Source: Clostridiales bacterium (GTDB lineage Bacteria > Bacillota > Clostridia > Saccharofermentanales > Saccharofermentanaceae). From it: a stretch of DNA of 64,000 nt. This document shows positions 17,679 to 26,737 of this stretch, piece after piece. How positions within the stretch are numbered: the first letter of the stretch is position 1; every line of letters starts with the position of its first letter. Made by a program: the position numbers and the translations under genes. The stretch is taken from NCBI GenBank assembly GCA_017529925.1, contig JAFXMZ010000004.1, positions 1 to 64,000 of the forward strand. Direction: 5' to 3'. A model generated the notes under the pieces. The model saw nothing but the letters and a program-made list of their open reading frames with translations, ran no database searches and had not been told where the DNA came from.

Positions 17679-19298
17679 CTACATACAGTCCGTCTTGTCG
17701 ACGAGCCCTCTTGCAAGTATTGTGATCACTACCCACATCGAAAAGTAAGTCAGGCCCATGACGAGGATCAGTATCCCGATTATCGCCCTGGCTCCCTCCA
17801 GTGTATCGGAGCTCATATTCCCGGTAACTATAGTCGCCGGGATCATGCCTATAACGATAAAGACCAGGACCGCAAGATATCTGATACCCATAAGAGCAAA
17901 CTTGCCGAGACTCCTGAACAGCCTTACGCAGACAAGTCCCGTGGTCTCGCTGAGAAGATCGAATGAGACCATCAGGAAGACAAACGATATCATGGCGCCT
18001 ATGCCGAACTGTTCTGCTGCCACTGCCTTGACGATCAGTGTGCATATTATCGAATCGAAGAGCATCTCCGGAACATCCGAAAGGATACATGAAGCAAGTT
18101 TCTTCCATGACTTCTCAGGGACCATGAAAAGATATGGTCTGTTGAACTCAAAGACAGTCTTTCCTCCCCCGAATACTATCGAATTCAAAACGAGCATCGT
18201 AACTATACCGAGGATTATCACCACCACATCATATATCTCGTCTATGATGCCGTCTACAACGAGGAGGAACAGAAGTCCGAACACCCTGTAGATCAGTGCC
18301 ACCTTGTTCACGAAGAACAGTTTTGACGTTCTCTTGTTTTCGAACAGATGCATATGGAAAAACGCCGAAGCTCCCCATCCGTGCTTCAGTTTCTCATTAC
18401 CTACCCTCGCCGTTCTCTGTATGCCCGTATTGACTGCCTCTACGCCGGCCTTGCTCGATTCTATGATGTCGGCTATGGTCTGGGCATTAGCGTAGGCATG
18501 CTCATAGTAATCGAACTTCGATCTGCTGAAGAGATACAGCGCAAAAAAGAAGATCATCAGCACCGCTCCTATTATCGTCAGGGAATAATGAGGATCTGTG
18601 CTGCCTCCTTTGAGGATCGTACCTATCCATCCGGCTATCGGGAAGGAATCGATATAAGGTGAATTGCCTATCCTTTCGAGGAGAACGACGGCTCCCCTGC
18701 TCCTTGCCGCGTCGAGGGATCCGAATTCCGAGATAAGATCCCTGACTGTAAGGATTACTATAACGAGATGATAGATTATCAGGATCGTGACCGGAGCCAG
18801 CCTGACTGCTATGCTGTCGCACCATCTGGCACTTATATATGATGTAACCGTGAATATGACAGTCATCGTAAGCAATGCCGCCGGGATGAGCCTGAGTATA
18901 TCGACTGTATGTGCTCCGAGGAATATCGCAAGGAACGGCGAATTCGCAGCAATGAACCACAGGAAGAACAGCCAGCTCAGCGATGCGCTCACTATCGATA
19001 CCCAGAGATTCTGCAAAGGCGTAAACGGGGATGCCAGGTGAAAGGTCACGTCCGACAGAGAGTAACCGAGCACTCCGCATCTGAAGCCTACGGCAAATGC
19101 ATAGTCAAATGCGAATATCAGCACAAGCGAAAACATCCCGAGCATTGCCTCGGGATGATAGTTTCCGTATTTGTCCGCCATTGAATCAAGCCTGAAGAGC
19201 GATACTCCGACTGCAGAGATAGCGATAAGAGCTATGAGTATCGCAAGCTTCTTCCTCTTCAGCTGGCAGATCAGCCTGTAGATATATGAGGATGTCAT
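17679..19298 (-). CDS. ABC exporter permease (ABC_export family), copy 2
   Basis: 539 residues, about 11 transmembrane segments, paralogous to the 15254-16864 product. Shared features are a YYEHAYANAQTIADIIESSK cytoplasmic helix, LKHGWGASAFFHMHLFENKR, and FGGGKTVFEFNRPYLFMVP, which matches YGGGKTILEFNKPYIFLSP in copy 1. The start ATG overlaps the nfnB stop (ATGA), so translation is coupled to the redox genes upstream. A 78 bp AT-rich gap containing AACAATGATTGTT separates it from the ATPase gene and may hold an internal promoter. Confidence 0.8.
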   Translation of the reverse strand: MTSSYIYRLICQLKRKKLAILIALIAISAVGVSLFRLDSMADKYGNYHPEAMLGMFSLVLIFAFDYAFAVGFRCGVLGYSLSDVTFHLASPFTPLQNLWVSIVSASLSWLFFLWFIAANSPFLAIFLGAHTVDILRLIPAALLTMTVIFTVTSYISARWCDSIAVRLAPVTILIIYHLVIVILTVRDLISEFGSLDAARSRGAVVLLERIGNSPYIDSFPIAGWIGTILKGGSTDPHYSLTIIGAVLMIFFFALYLFSRSKFDYYEHAYANAQTIADIIESSKAGVEAVNTGIQRTARVGNEKLKHGWGASAFFHMHLFENKRTSKLFFVNKVALIYRVFGLLFLLVVDGIIDEIYDVVVIILGIVTMLVLNSIVFGGGKTVFEFNRPYLFMVPEKSWKKLASCILSDVPEMLFDSIICTLIVKAVAAEQFGIGAMISFVFLMVSFDLLSETTGLVCVRLFRSLGKFALMGIRYLAVLVFIVIGMIPATIVTGNMSSDTLEGARAIIGILILVMGLTYFSMWVVITILARGLVDKTDCM

Positions 19299-20686
19299 TT
19301 ACCCTTTATATATTCGTCGATACCCTTTGCAGCAGCCTTCCCGGCACCCATCGCAAGGATGACTGTTGCTGCACCCGTAACGGCATCACCGCCGGCAAAG
19401 ACTCCGTCCTTCGTGGTCTTTCCGTCAGTCTCATCCGCAACGATGCACTTCCACTTATTCGTATCGAGACCGGGTGTCGTCGAAGCGATAAGAGGGTTGG
19501 GAGATGTGCCGAGTGCCATGATGACAGCATCTGTCTCGATCTCGAATTCAGATCCCTCGACCGGTACGGGACGGCGCCTTCCGGACTGGTCAGGCTCTCC
19601 GAGCTCCATCCTGATGCACCTGACTGCCTTTACGAAGTGCTCCTCATTCTCGATTATCTCGACAGGATTCGTGAGCATCTCGAAAATGATGCCCTCCTCC
19701 TTGGCATGGTGTACTTCCTCAGCCCTGGCAGGGATCTCGGCTTCAGATCTTCTGTAGATGATCGTAACCTCAGCTCCGAGCCTGAGTGCCGTTCTCGCGG
19801 CATCCATCGCAACGTTTCCGCCGCCGACGACAGCCACCTTGGCAGGTCTGAATATAGGTGTATCGGAATCTTCCCTGAATGCTTTCATAAGGTTATTCCT
19901 TGTAAGATACTCGTTAGCCGAGAATACGCCCTTGGCATTCTCGCCCGGGATCTTCATGAACATGGGAAGACCTGCACCTGAACCGATGAATACGGCCTCG
20001 AATCCTTCATCTTCCATGAGCTCGTCGATCGTAACTGACTTTCCGATGACGACATTCGTCTCGATCTTTACACCGAGGGACTTAACATTCTCTATCTCGG
20101 GAGCGACGACCTTCTCCTTGGGGAGACGGAACTCGGGGATACCGTATGTAAGTACTCCGCCGGCTTCGTGAAGAGCCTCGAATATCGTAACGTCATATCC
20201 GAGCTTCGCAAGATCTCCCGCACATGTAAGACCTGCAGGACCCGATCCGATAACAGCGACCTTGTGACCGTTGGGAGCTGCACTTACGGAAGGCTTCATT
20301 CCCTGTTCCCTTGCATTGTCGGCAACATATCTCTCGAGCTTTCCGATTGCGACTGCATCACCCTTTACTCCTCTAATACAGAGGGCCTCACACTGTGTCT
20401 CCTGGGGGCAGACCCTTCCGCATACGGCGGGAAGAGCCGTAGACTCGGAAAGCTTGTCATATGCGCCCCTGAGGTCCCTGCTCTTTACTGCCATGATGAA
20501 TCCCGGTATATCGATATTAACGGGGCATCCCTGAACGCATCTGGGGTTCTTGCAGTTAAGGCATCTTTCAGCCTCGAGTACTGCTTCATCCTCTGTATAA
20601 CCGAGGCATACCTCATCAAAATTCTTCGCTCTGACAAGAGGCTCCTGTTCGCTTACGGCGATCCTCTCAAATCCCGGTGCAGCCAT
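19295..20686 (-). CDS. nfnB: NADH-dependent ferredoxin:NADP+ oxidoreductase large subunit NfnB (GltD/SudA-like)
   Basis: 463 residues. The N-terminus carries two [4Fe-4S]-binding cysteine sets, CLNCKNPRCVQGCPVNIDIP and CGRVCPQETQCEALC. These are followed by an FAD-binding VAVIGSGPAGLTCAGD and an NADPH-binding VAVVGGGNVAMDAARTALR. The same fold is used by glutamate synthase small subunits. However, no gltB is present and the next gene upstream encodes the NfnA partner, so an electron-bifurcating transhydrogenase (NfnAB) is the better call. It would balance NADH, NADPH and reduced ferredoxin in the cytoplasm. It abuts nfnA and overlaps the following permease gene by 4 bp. Confidence 0.88.
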   Translation of the reverse strand: MAAPGFERIAVSEQEPLVRAKNFDEVCLGYTEDEAVLEAERCLNCKNPRCVQGCPVNIDIPGFIMAVKSRDLRGAYDKLSESTALPAVCGRVCPQETQCEALCIRGVKGDAVAIGKLERYVADNAREQGMKPSVSAAPNGHKVAVIGSGPAGLTCAGDLAKLGYDVTIFEALHEAGGVLTYGIPEFRLPKEKVVAPEIENVKSLGVKIETNVVIGKSVTIDELMEDEGFEAVFIGSGAGLPMFMKIPGENAKGVFSANEYLTRNNLMKAFREDSDTPIFRPAKVAVVGGGNVAMDAARTALRLGAEVTIIYRRSEAEIPARAEEVHHAKEEGIIFEMLTNPVEIIENEEHFVKAVRCIRMELGEPDQSGRRRPVPVEGSEFEIETDAVIMALGTSPNPLIASTTPGLDTNKWKCIVADETDGKTTKDGVFAGGDAVTGAATVILAMGAGKAAAKGIDEYIKGK

Positions 20687-21591
20687 TACTTATCACCTCC
20701 GTCACAGTTTCCGCATCCTCCGTGATGCGTATCTCCTTCACGCAGCTTGAGAAGGGCTCTTCCTTCTTCCGTGCGGTAGAGTTTCATCCTTTCCATCGCC
20801 TCATCGAAATTGACCTTAAAACCGTCAAACTCGGGGCCGTCGATGCAGGCAAACTTAACCTCATCACCGACTGTAAGGCGGCAAGCGCCGCACATTCCGG
20901 TACCGTCTACCATGATAGGGTTCATGCTGACGATCGTGGGGATATCATATTTCTTAGTCGTAAGAACGCAGAACTTCATCATGATCATCGGACCTATGGA
21001 GATACATACGTCATACTTGCGGCCTTCCTTCTCGACAAGATCAGAGATGACCTCGGTAACAAGACCCTTGCGTACGTAAGAACCGTCGTCTGTAGTGATA
21101 TAGAGATTGCCTGCGACTTTTCTCATCTCCTCCTCGAGGATGATAAGATCCTTATTCTTGGCACCGACTATAACATCTGCATCGATACCGTGCTCGTGGA
21201 GCCACTTGACCTGGGGATAGACGGGAGCCGTTCCCAGACCGCCCGCTACGAAGAGGATCTTCTTTTTCCTGACCTCCTCGATATCATCGGTAACCAGTTC
21301 GGAAGGACGTCCGAGAGGTCCGACAAAATCCTGAAGATACTGTCCTTCCTCGAGCTTCATCATCCTCTGTGTGGAAGCACCGATAGTCTGTACGACTATC
21401 GTAACGGTCCCCTCATCCCTGTCATAATCACATACAGTAAGAGGGATCCTCTCTCCGTTCTCGTCGATCCTGACGATTACAAACTGGCCGGGTTCACAGT
21501 AACGTGCTACACGGGGTGCGACGATATCCATAAGGAAAATCGTATCGTGAAGCACTCTCTTCTTCTTGATCAGATACATAGACGCCTCCAC
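20686..21591 (-). CDS. nfnA: Ferredoxin:NADP+ oxidoreductase small subunit NfnA (SudB-like)
   Basis: 301 residues. An N-terminal ferredoxin-reductase FAD domain (EPGQFVIVRIDENGERIPLT) leads to an NAD-binding domain (FVAGGLGTAPVYPQ). The C-terminal iron-sulfur site is DGTGMCGACRLTV...FACIDGPEFDG. Three Cys are visible; an Asp ligand is known for this family's [2Fe-2S] cluster and the Asp before TGMC is a candidate. A final CGNCDGGDK tail adds two more Cys. Its stop overlaps the nfnB start (TAATG). GGAGG precedes the ATG. Confidence 0.88.
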   Translation of the reverse strand: MEASMYLIKKKRVLHDTIFLMDIVAPRVARYCEPGQFVIVRIDENGERIPLTVCDYDRDEGTVTIVVQTIGASTQRMMKLEEGQYLQDFVGPLGRPSELVTDDIEEVRKKKILFVAGGLGTAPVYPQVKWLHEHGIDADVIVGAKNKDLIILEEEMRKVAGNLYITTDDGSYVRKGLVTEVISDLVEKEGRKYDVCISIGPMIMMKFCVLTTKKYDIPTIVSMNPIMVDGTGMCGACRLTVGDEVKFACIDGPEFDGFKVNFDEAMERMKLYRTEEGRALLKLREGDTHHGGCGNCDGGDK

Positions 21592-21609
21592 AAGGAAATA
21601 TCAAAGAAG

Positions 21610-21618
21610 AGTATAGCA
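21610..21618 (-). promoter_or_regulatory. Candidate extended -10 promoter of nfnAB
   Basis: On the minus strand TGC directly precedes TATACT (21610-21615), an extended -10. No good -35 is seen. It lies about 20 bp before the nfnA start. Confidence 0.4.
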
Positions 21619-21657
21619 TAGAATCATAAAATAATCCTTAATAAAAAAGGACATTTT

Positions 21658-24231
21658 TCAGTTTGTACCGATATACTCCCAGGAGTCTGCATCAAGGATA
21701 TTCTCCCTGTCCGTCAGACGGTACCAGTCTCCTGCCTCGAACCTGTTTCCGTTATTTGTATTGACATTGTGATCGAAAGTCCAGAAGAAGAGTATCTCGT
21801 CGTCTGATGATTTCCGGGATGTGAAAGGAGCTCCGGTATAGGGATTCACGGGATCATCGATCAGCCCTTCCATCGATATCAGCGCCACATCTGCATTCGT
21901 CATGAATTCATCCGACACCGTAAAACCGTGCGCATCAAAATCCTTGACCATCAGAAGAGGCGCTGCCGCGGATGTTAAGAGTGTCCCCGATGCCGATTGT
22001 TCTCCCGTATAGAGCATAGCGCCGTGGTCAGAAACTATTATTATCCTTGTGTTGTCATATACTTCCTCGCGCTTAAGTTCGTCGAACCACTCCGCCAGAG
22101 CCATGATCGAAGCCATATTCGCATGATAGTGGCTCATATTCCCGGGATCGTCCATGTAGGGTGCAAGCTCACCGAAACGCGCCTCATTCTCACTGTCATA
22201 CTTCGAATTATCTACGGAAGCGGATATCGTATATCCGGGTTCCTCGAGGAGTGCGGGAGAGTGGGTAGTCATGATGTTGATGAATGTATATCCGCCCTTT
22301 CCGCTTCCGATCTTCGTCATATCGGTAAAGCTCTTCAGAACGGCAATGGAATCGAGGAAATCTGTATCATATCCTGTCGAATGGGAACTGTCTGTCCTGA
22401 CCTGGATAAACCTTTCTGATGAATATCTGCTGTTGACGTCGTTATAGTATCCGTCGTCATATACCATAGGCCTTACCGCGACCGGTGAAGCCAGCATAAG
22501 GCTGTAGGAAAACAGGTCGCGTATCATATAGTAGTCCCAGAAGGAATTGATGTCCTCTTCATATTCATTGAACTTCCCGCCGGTGCTGTATGCACTTACA
22601 CCTTCGATGTCATCAAAGAACGTGATATCAGGAATGAGCTTATAGTTGACATAAGGAGGATCTATCATTGCAACGTCATATCCCTCCTTCGAAAAAAGGA
22701 TCGGCACCGCACTTATCGCCTCATTGGTCTTGTCCTTAAGAGACATATCCTCTCTCTTATTGAGCATATCCGGAGTATAATCATATCCTCCGAGAAGGGC
22801 AGGTATACCGACATTTGTCGCCGGCCCGAAAGACACTGTATCCGGATAATAGACGAAGCCGTCAAAACTCTCCTTCAAGGCGGGATCCTCATCCATGATA
22901 TACGGTATGAAATAACCCTGGGCGCGGTCCAGCATTATGACGACAACGTTCTTACCGTCATTCGATAAGCTGATCTCAGGATCGCCGCTTTCATACGTAA
23001 CATATTCAAATGATACGAAGTCATCATTTACTCTCTTCATGTTTACAAACGAGAATACCAGGCTGGCTACGATCAGCGGAAGTGCGACTATGCCCAGTAC
23101 TCGCGGCACATTCTTCCCGAGGATAAAGATAAGTACGATGAGCATAACTATGACCATGATATTCATAAGGATATCTTTAGTCCCGACCATCACATCGCCG
23201 TCTATCAGCGTCATATATTTTGTCAGGTCTCCGTAGTTGCTGTAGAAGACGAAATAGTCCGTAAGAAGTATAAAGAACAGTGCCTCCATGACGCCGGCGC
23301 TGATCTTCCTCCTCGCGGACATGAAATAGAATATCCCTCCCCAGAAGATGAATATGCCGGCGCTTATGAACACGGTAAATAAGATGTAGTGAAGCGGATT
23401 GATATAGAAAGAAGGCCTGATTATCGTATCAGTCGCTCTCGAAAGATAATCGGAAGGGATCACTGCGCCGAGAAGGACGGTCGATGCGAATGCATAAAGG
23501 AAGAATATCCTGTCGGACAGCCTGTCCTTAAGTGCAGGCCGGACCTTTCGCGGCGGAAGCTTTGATGTGACGATATTCTTTATAAGCGAAAAGATATTAT
23601 TGCAGGTCCAGTAGATGACGAGTCCCGCAGGTGAGTTATACAGAAGTACGAGAAAGACAGCCGCGATAAGGATTATCCTGAGTTTGTCCCTGAGCGGCAT
23701 TCCCTTTGAATACACAAGACCCGATACTATGTTGACAGCCGTCATCAGGAGCGGCAGGATATTAATGGAAAACGACCCTATGCTCATCAGGGCATCCGGA
23801 CTTCCCAGGTCACTTATCGGACCTGCTCCCATCCCCTTGAGGATAGTTAAAGACGAGATGACCCTGTAAGCCGATATAAAGAACGGGATCTGCAGAAGGA
23901 GAGATATCGAGCTCCTGAGCGAATAGACCGGATTGTATCCGTTCTGCCTGTAGTAGGCTGAGATCATCATGGCACGCTCGTCGCCACGGAAGGTCTTCTT
24001 TATGCGGTCGACGACGGGTTTCAGCTTCTTTATTGTCTCGTCTGATTCCTTCTGGATGTGATCGGCACGCATATAAAGAGGCAGACAGATCAGCGATATG
24101 ACGATACTGAGCATGATGAGCGAGAACAGGGCATTCCCCGAATTGACATAGCATATCGAAAAGACGGTCTCTATGAGCATCTCTATCGGTCTTATTATCA
24201 GAAGATAGAGGATAGACCAGAAAGATATCAT
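21658..24231 (-). CDS. YidC/Oxa1-like insertase fused to a membrane sulfatase domain
   Basis: 857 residues from the ATG at 24231, which has AAGGAGG 7 nt upstream; the frame extends further to 24306 without support. Residues 1-225 are YidC-like: IRPIEMLIETVFS, a cytoplasmic charged helix (KPVVDRIKKTF), LLLQIPFFISAYRVISS and SPAGLVIYWTCNNIFSLIKN. About five more transmembrane helices (250-410) lead to an alkaline-phosphatase/sulfatase domain (420-800). It contains VVVIMLDRAQG, GPATNVGIPALLGG with the likely nucleophilic Thr near 470, and IIVSDHGAM near 733. This domain resembles phosphoglycerol/phosphoethanolamine transferases and LTA synthase. A role in surface polymer modification coupled to membrane insertion is inferred. 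Confidence 0.82.
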   Translation of the reverse strand: MISFWSILYLLIIRPIEMLIETVFSICYVNSGNALFSLIMLSIVISLICLPLYMRADHIQKESDETIKKLKPVVDRIKKTFRGDERAMMISAYYRQNGYNPVYSLRSSISLLLQIPFFISAYRVISSLTILKGMGAGPISDLGSPDALMSIGSFSINILPLLMTAVNIVSGLVYSKGMPLRDKLRIILIAAVFLVLLYNSPAGLVIYWTCNNIFSLIKNIVTSKLPPRKVRPALKDRLSDRIFFLYAFASTVLLGAVIPSDYLSRATDTIIRPSFYINPLHYILFTVFISAGIFIFWGGIFYFMSARRKISAGVMEALFFILLTDYFVFYSNYGDLTKYMTLIDGDVMVGTKDILMNIMVIVMLIVLIFILGKNVPRVLGIVALPLIVASLVFSFVNMKRVNDDFVSFEYVTYESGDPEISLSNDGKNVVVIMLDRAQGYFIPYIMDEDPALKESFDGFVYYPDTVSFGPATNVGIPALLGGYDYTPDMLNKREDMSLKDKTNEAISAVPILFSKEGYDVAMIDPPYVNYKLIPDITFFDDIEGVSAYSTGGKFNEYEEDINSFWDYYMIRDLFSYSLMLASPVAVRPMVYDDGYYNDVNSRYSSERFIQVRTDSSHSTGYDTDFLDSIAVLKSFTDMTKIGSGKGGYTFINIMTTHSPALLEEPGYTISASVDNSKYDSENEARFGELAPYMDDPGNMSHYHANMASIMALAEWFDELKREEVYDNTRIIIVSDHGAMLYTGEQSASGTLLTSAAAPLLMVKDFDAHGFTVSDEFMTNADVALISMEGLIDDPVNPYTGAPFTSRKSSDDEILFFWTFDHNVNTNNGNRFEAGDWYRLTDRENILDADSWEYIGTN

Positions 24232-24260
24232 TTCTCTGCCTCCTTTTTTCTCGCAGATTG

Positions 24261-24289
24261 ATATTACATCAAAGAAATATGGGGTGCAA
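24261..24289 (-). promoter_or_regulatory. Promoter of the YidC-sulfatase gene
   Basis: On the minus strand, TTGCAC (24284-24289) and TAATAT (24261-24266) are spaced 17 bp, about 30 bp before the start. Confidence 0.5.
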
Positions 24290-24300
24290 GGCAGACGGGT

Positions 24301-24312
24301 GAACATTTGTTC
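24301..24312 (+). promoter_or_regulatory. LexA-type SOS box before the Y-family polymerase
   Basis: GAACATTTGTTC is a perfect 4-4-4 inverted repeat matching the Gram-positive LexA core GAACnnnnGTTC. It overlaps the expected -35 region of the TATAAT at 24323-24328, so bound repressor would block this promoter. Confidence 0.65.
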
Positions 24313-24322
24313 ATTTATGTGC

Positions 24323-24328
24323 TATAAT
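24323..24328 (+). promoter_or_regulatory. -10 hexamer of the Y-family polymerase gene
   Basis: A perfect TATAAT ends 7 bp before the ATG at 24336; TGAACA lies 17 bp upstream as a weak -35. The upstream in-frame ATG at 24327 overlaps the hexamer and cannot be the start. Confidence 0.55.
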
Positions 24329-24335
24329 GACAGAT

Positions 24336-25721
24336 ATGGAAAACGGCAAAATGTACATCTGTATCGATCTTAAGTCATTCTATGCTTCCGTGGAATGTGC
24401 CGACAGGGGTCTTGATCCGCTCAAGGCAAGGCTCGTCGTTGCGGATGAGTCGAGGACGGACAAGACGATATGCCTCGCCGTTTCCCCTGCGCTCAAGGCT
24501 TACGGGATATCCGGAAGAGCGAGGCTTTTCGAAGTGAAGAGCCAGCTCGAGAAGGTCAGGATAAAGACCGGAAAGACCGTCGACTATATCATCGCGCCGC
24601 CGAGGATGGGGCGTTATATGGAGGTGTCCTCGAAGATACGTTACGTCTACTACAGATATGTCGCTCCCGAAGACCTGCATGTCTACTCGGTGGATGAGGT
24701 CTTTATCGACGTTACGGATTATCTGAGGCTCTACCGGCTTTCCGCGAGGCAGCTTGCATCTAAGATGATAAAGGATGTCCTCAGCGAGACCGGCATCACG
24801 GCCACTGTCGGCATCGGAACCAATCTCTACCTCGCCAAGATCGCGATGGATATCGTTGCCAAAAAAGCTCCTGCCGATGAAGACGGCGTCAGGATAGCCG
24901 AACTCGATGAGAGGAGTTACAGGGAGATATTATGGAGCCACACTCCCCTTACCGATTTCTGGAGGATAGGACGCGGTACTTCGGCGAAGCTCATCGATCA
25001 CGGTATGTATACGATGGGAGACGTCGCGAGGCAAAGCCTGCGCGATGAGGAGGTGCTCTACAGGCTGTTCGGCATAGACGCCGAGATACTTATCGACCAT
25101 GCATGGGGATATGAGCCGTGCACCATGAAGGCTATAAAGTCATATATACCTGAGACAACGAGCCTTTCGTCGGGACAGGTCCTCCCCACTCCCTATACAT
25201 TCAGGCAGGCCGGGCTCATCGTCAGGGAGATGGCCGATATGCTCTCCCTCGACCTTGTCGCCAAAAGGCTCGTTACACCTTCGCTTACTCTTTATATCGG
25301 CTACGACAGGAGCGCCTTTTCGCGGGATGAATACGACCCGACGAACTACAGGGATATATACAGGCACGGGGCACACGGGAGCATTTCTCTCGGAACCCCT
25401 ACAGCCTCTTCTGTCAGGATAAGGGATGCCGCATCTGATCTTTATGAGAAGATCACAGACAGGGATATGCCAATAAGAAGGATCAATATATGCGCGAACA
25501 ATACTGAACCCGACAGTGCGGGCGGAGTCCAGATGGATCTTTTCGATATGATCGACGATAAGGGACCTGTTATCTCATCCGAGGAAGAAAATGAACTTCA
25601 GAAGACTATGCTCGATATCAAGAGCAGATATGGTGCCAATGCGATCGTCCGGGGTATGAACCTGCTCGAAGGCGGAAGGACGATCGAGAGGAATAAGCAG
25701 ATCGGAGGTCATAAGGCATGA
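24336..25721 (+). CDS. Y-family DNA polymerase (UmuC/DinB-like)
   Basis: 461 residues from the ATG at 24336; a start at 24351 is also possible. The first catalytic site is IDLKSFYASVECADRGLDP and the second YSVDEVFIDVTDYL, giving the Asp and Asp-Glu metal ligands. TVGIGTNLYLAKIAMD and a helix-hairpin-helix palm/finger region follow, then a little-finger domain. The protein belongs to the large group in Firmicutes that is followed by a small YolD-like gene. It performs translesion synthesis after DNA damage, consistent with the LexA-type box overlapping its promoter. It ends ATGA, overlapping the next gene. Confidence 0.9.
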   Translation: MENGKMYICIDLKSFYASVECADRGLDPLKARLVVADESRTDKTICLAVSPALKAYGISGRARLFEVKSQLEKVRIKTGKTVDYIIAPPRMGRYMEVSSKIRYVYYRYVAPEDLHVYSVDEVFIDVTDYLRLYRLSARQLASKMIKDVLSETGITATVGIGTNLYLAKIAMDIVAKKAPADEDGVRIAELDERSYREILWSHTPLTDFWRIGRGTSAKLIDHGMYTMGDVARQSLRDEEVLYRLFGIDAEILIDHAWGYEPCTMKAIKSYIPETTSLSSGQVLPTPYTFRQAGLIVREMADMLSLDLVAKRLVTPSLTLYIGYDRSAFSRDEYDPTNYRDIYRHGAHGSISLGTPTASSVRIRDAASDLYEKITDRDMPIRRINICANNTEPDSAGGVQMDLFDMIDDKGPVISSEEENELQKTMLDIKSRYGANAIVRGMNLLEGGRTIERNKQIGGHKA

Positions 25722-25879
25722 GAGATTATTCCGATATCATCGATAAGGAAAGGCCTGTACATGACGGGGACGAATTCTCATACCGCCACCCTAAGATGGC
25801 AGAACAGGACCGTGCCAAGATCTTCGCTCCTTTCGCCGCTCTCAAGACCGTGCCCGGAGAAGAGCTTCCCGAACAGTAA
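25718..25879 (+). CDS. Small YolD-like protein (53 aa)
   Basis: Begins MRDYSDIIDKERPVHDGD and contains RHPKMAEQDRAKIFAPFAAL, the hallmark of small proteins encoded after UmuC-like polymerases in Firmicutes. The start overlaps the polymerase stop (ATGA) and has GGAGG 9 nt upstream, so the two are translated together. It is shorter at its C-terminus than many relatives, ending after EELPEQ. The exact role is unknown; co-regulation with the polymerase is very likely. Confidence 0.8.
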   Translation: MRDYSDIIDKERPVHDGDEFSYRHPKMAEQDRAKIFAPFAALKTVPGEELPEQ

Positions 25880-25891
25880 GGACAGATATCC

Positions 25892-26737
25892 TTATATCTC
25901 CCGTCCTCCGCAGATGATCTTACCCTTAAACATGGGGTCGTCCCTTATTATCTCCCCTGCACCGTCTGCCCTGATAATGCCGGACAGGGGATTCTTTATG
26001 CTCAGGATCTCCCCTTTGACATCAGCATCGACCTCTGACCTCTCGAATGACAGATCACAGTCAATCATCTCGCAGTTTATGAGCTTTAATCCCCTGCAGT
26101 AGCAAAGAGGCTGTGTCCCCCTGATGATGCAGTCCTCCAGCGTAAGATCCTTCGAATACCATCCGAGGTATTCCCCGTTGATGACGGATCTTCTGACCGT
26201 GACATTCTCTGAGTGCCAGAATGCGTCTTTCGTATTGAGTTCACAGTCCTCGATAACGGCATTCTTTACATATTGAAAGGAGTATTTCCCCGTAAGCCTT
26301 ACATCCCTGAACCTGACATCCTCAGATCTCATCAGGAAGTATTCACTCTCGATATTCGTATCTTCTATCTCTATTCCCCTGACTGACCATGCGAATTCGG
26401 GCGAGACGACCGCACACCCTTTGATCGTCACATCCTCGCATTCACGGAGTGCCTTTATCCCGTGAAGGATAGAATCCTCTATCAGGATATCCTTTGAATA
26501 CCAGAGAGCCGCCCTGCATTTCTCAGTCATCTCACAGTTTCTTATCTGAAGTCCCGTATCGTGCCAGAAAGGATATCTTAAGTCAAAGTAAGAATCCCTG
26601 ACAGATATATCCGAGCTCTCCTTAAGGGCACTCTCCCCGTCTGCCGGGCCTTCGAACCTGCAGTTTATGACTTCGATCCCTCTTTTGCCGTACAGGGCTC
26701 TCTCCTCATCAAACGATCCGCCTGTTATCTTTTCCAT
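25892..26737 (-). CDS. DUF3737 family protein, right-handed beta-helix type
   Basis: 281 residues built of short repeated units such as DILIEDSILHGIKALRECED, DVTIKGCAV and NVTVRRSVINGEYLGWYSKD. This is the pattern of DUF3737, predicted to fold as a parallel beta-helix. N-terminal GGSFDEERALYGKRGIEVIN is characteristic. No signal peptide is present, so it is cytoplasmic. GAGGG sits 7 nt before the ATG. It directly follows the DUF4298 gene with no gap, a pairing I have no functional explanation for. Confidence 0.8.
   Translation of the reverse strand: MEKITGGSFDEERALYGKRGIEVINCRFEGPADGESALKESSDISVRDSYFDLRYPFWHDTGLQIRNCEMTEKCRAALWYSKDILIEDSILHGIKALRECEDVTIKGCAVVSPEFAWSVRGIEIEDTNIESEYFLMRSEDVRFRDVRLTGKYSFQYVKNAVIEDCELNTKDAFWHSENVTVRRSVINGEYLGWYSKDLTLEDCIIRGTQPLCYCRGLKLINCEMIDCDLSFERSEVDADVKGEILSIKNPLSGIIRADGAGEIIRDDPMFKGKIICGGREI

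Noticed and set aside
24327..24338. ATG at 24327 as start of the Y-family polymerase
   Set aside because: It overlaps the TATAAT hexamer of the gene's own promoter; the next in-frame ATG at 24336 fits the predicted transcript start.
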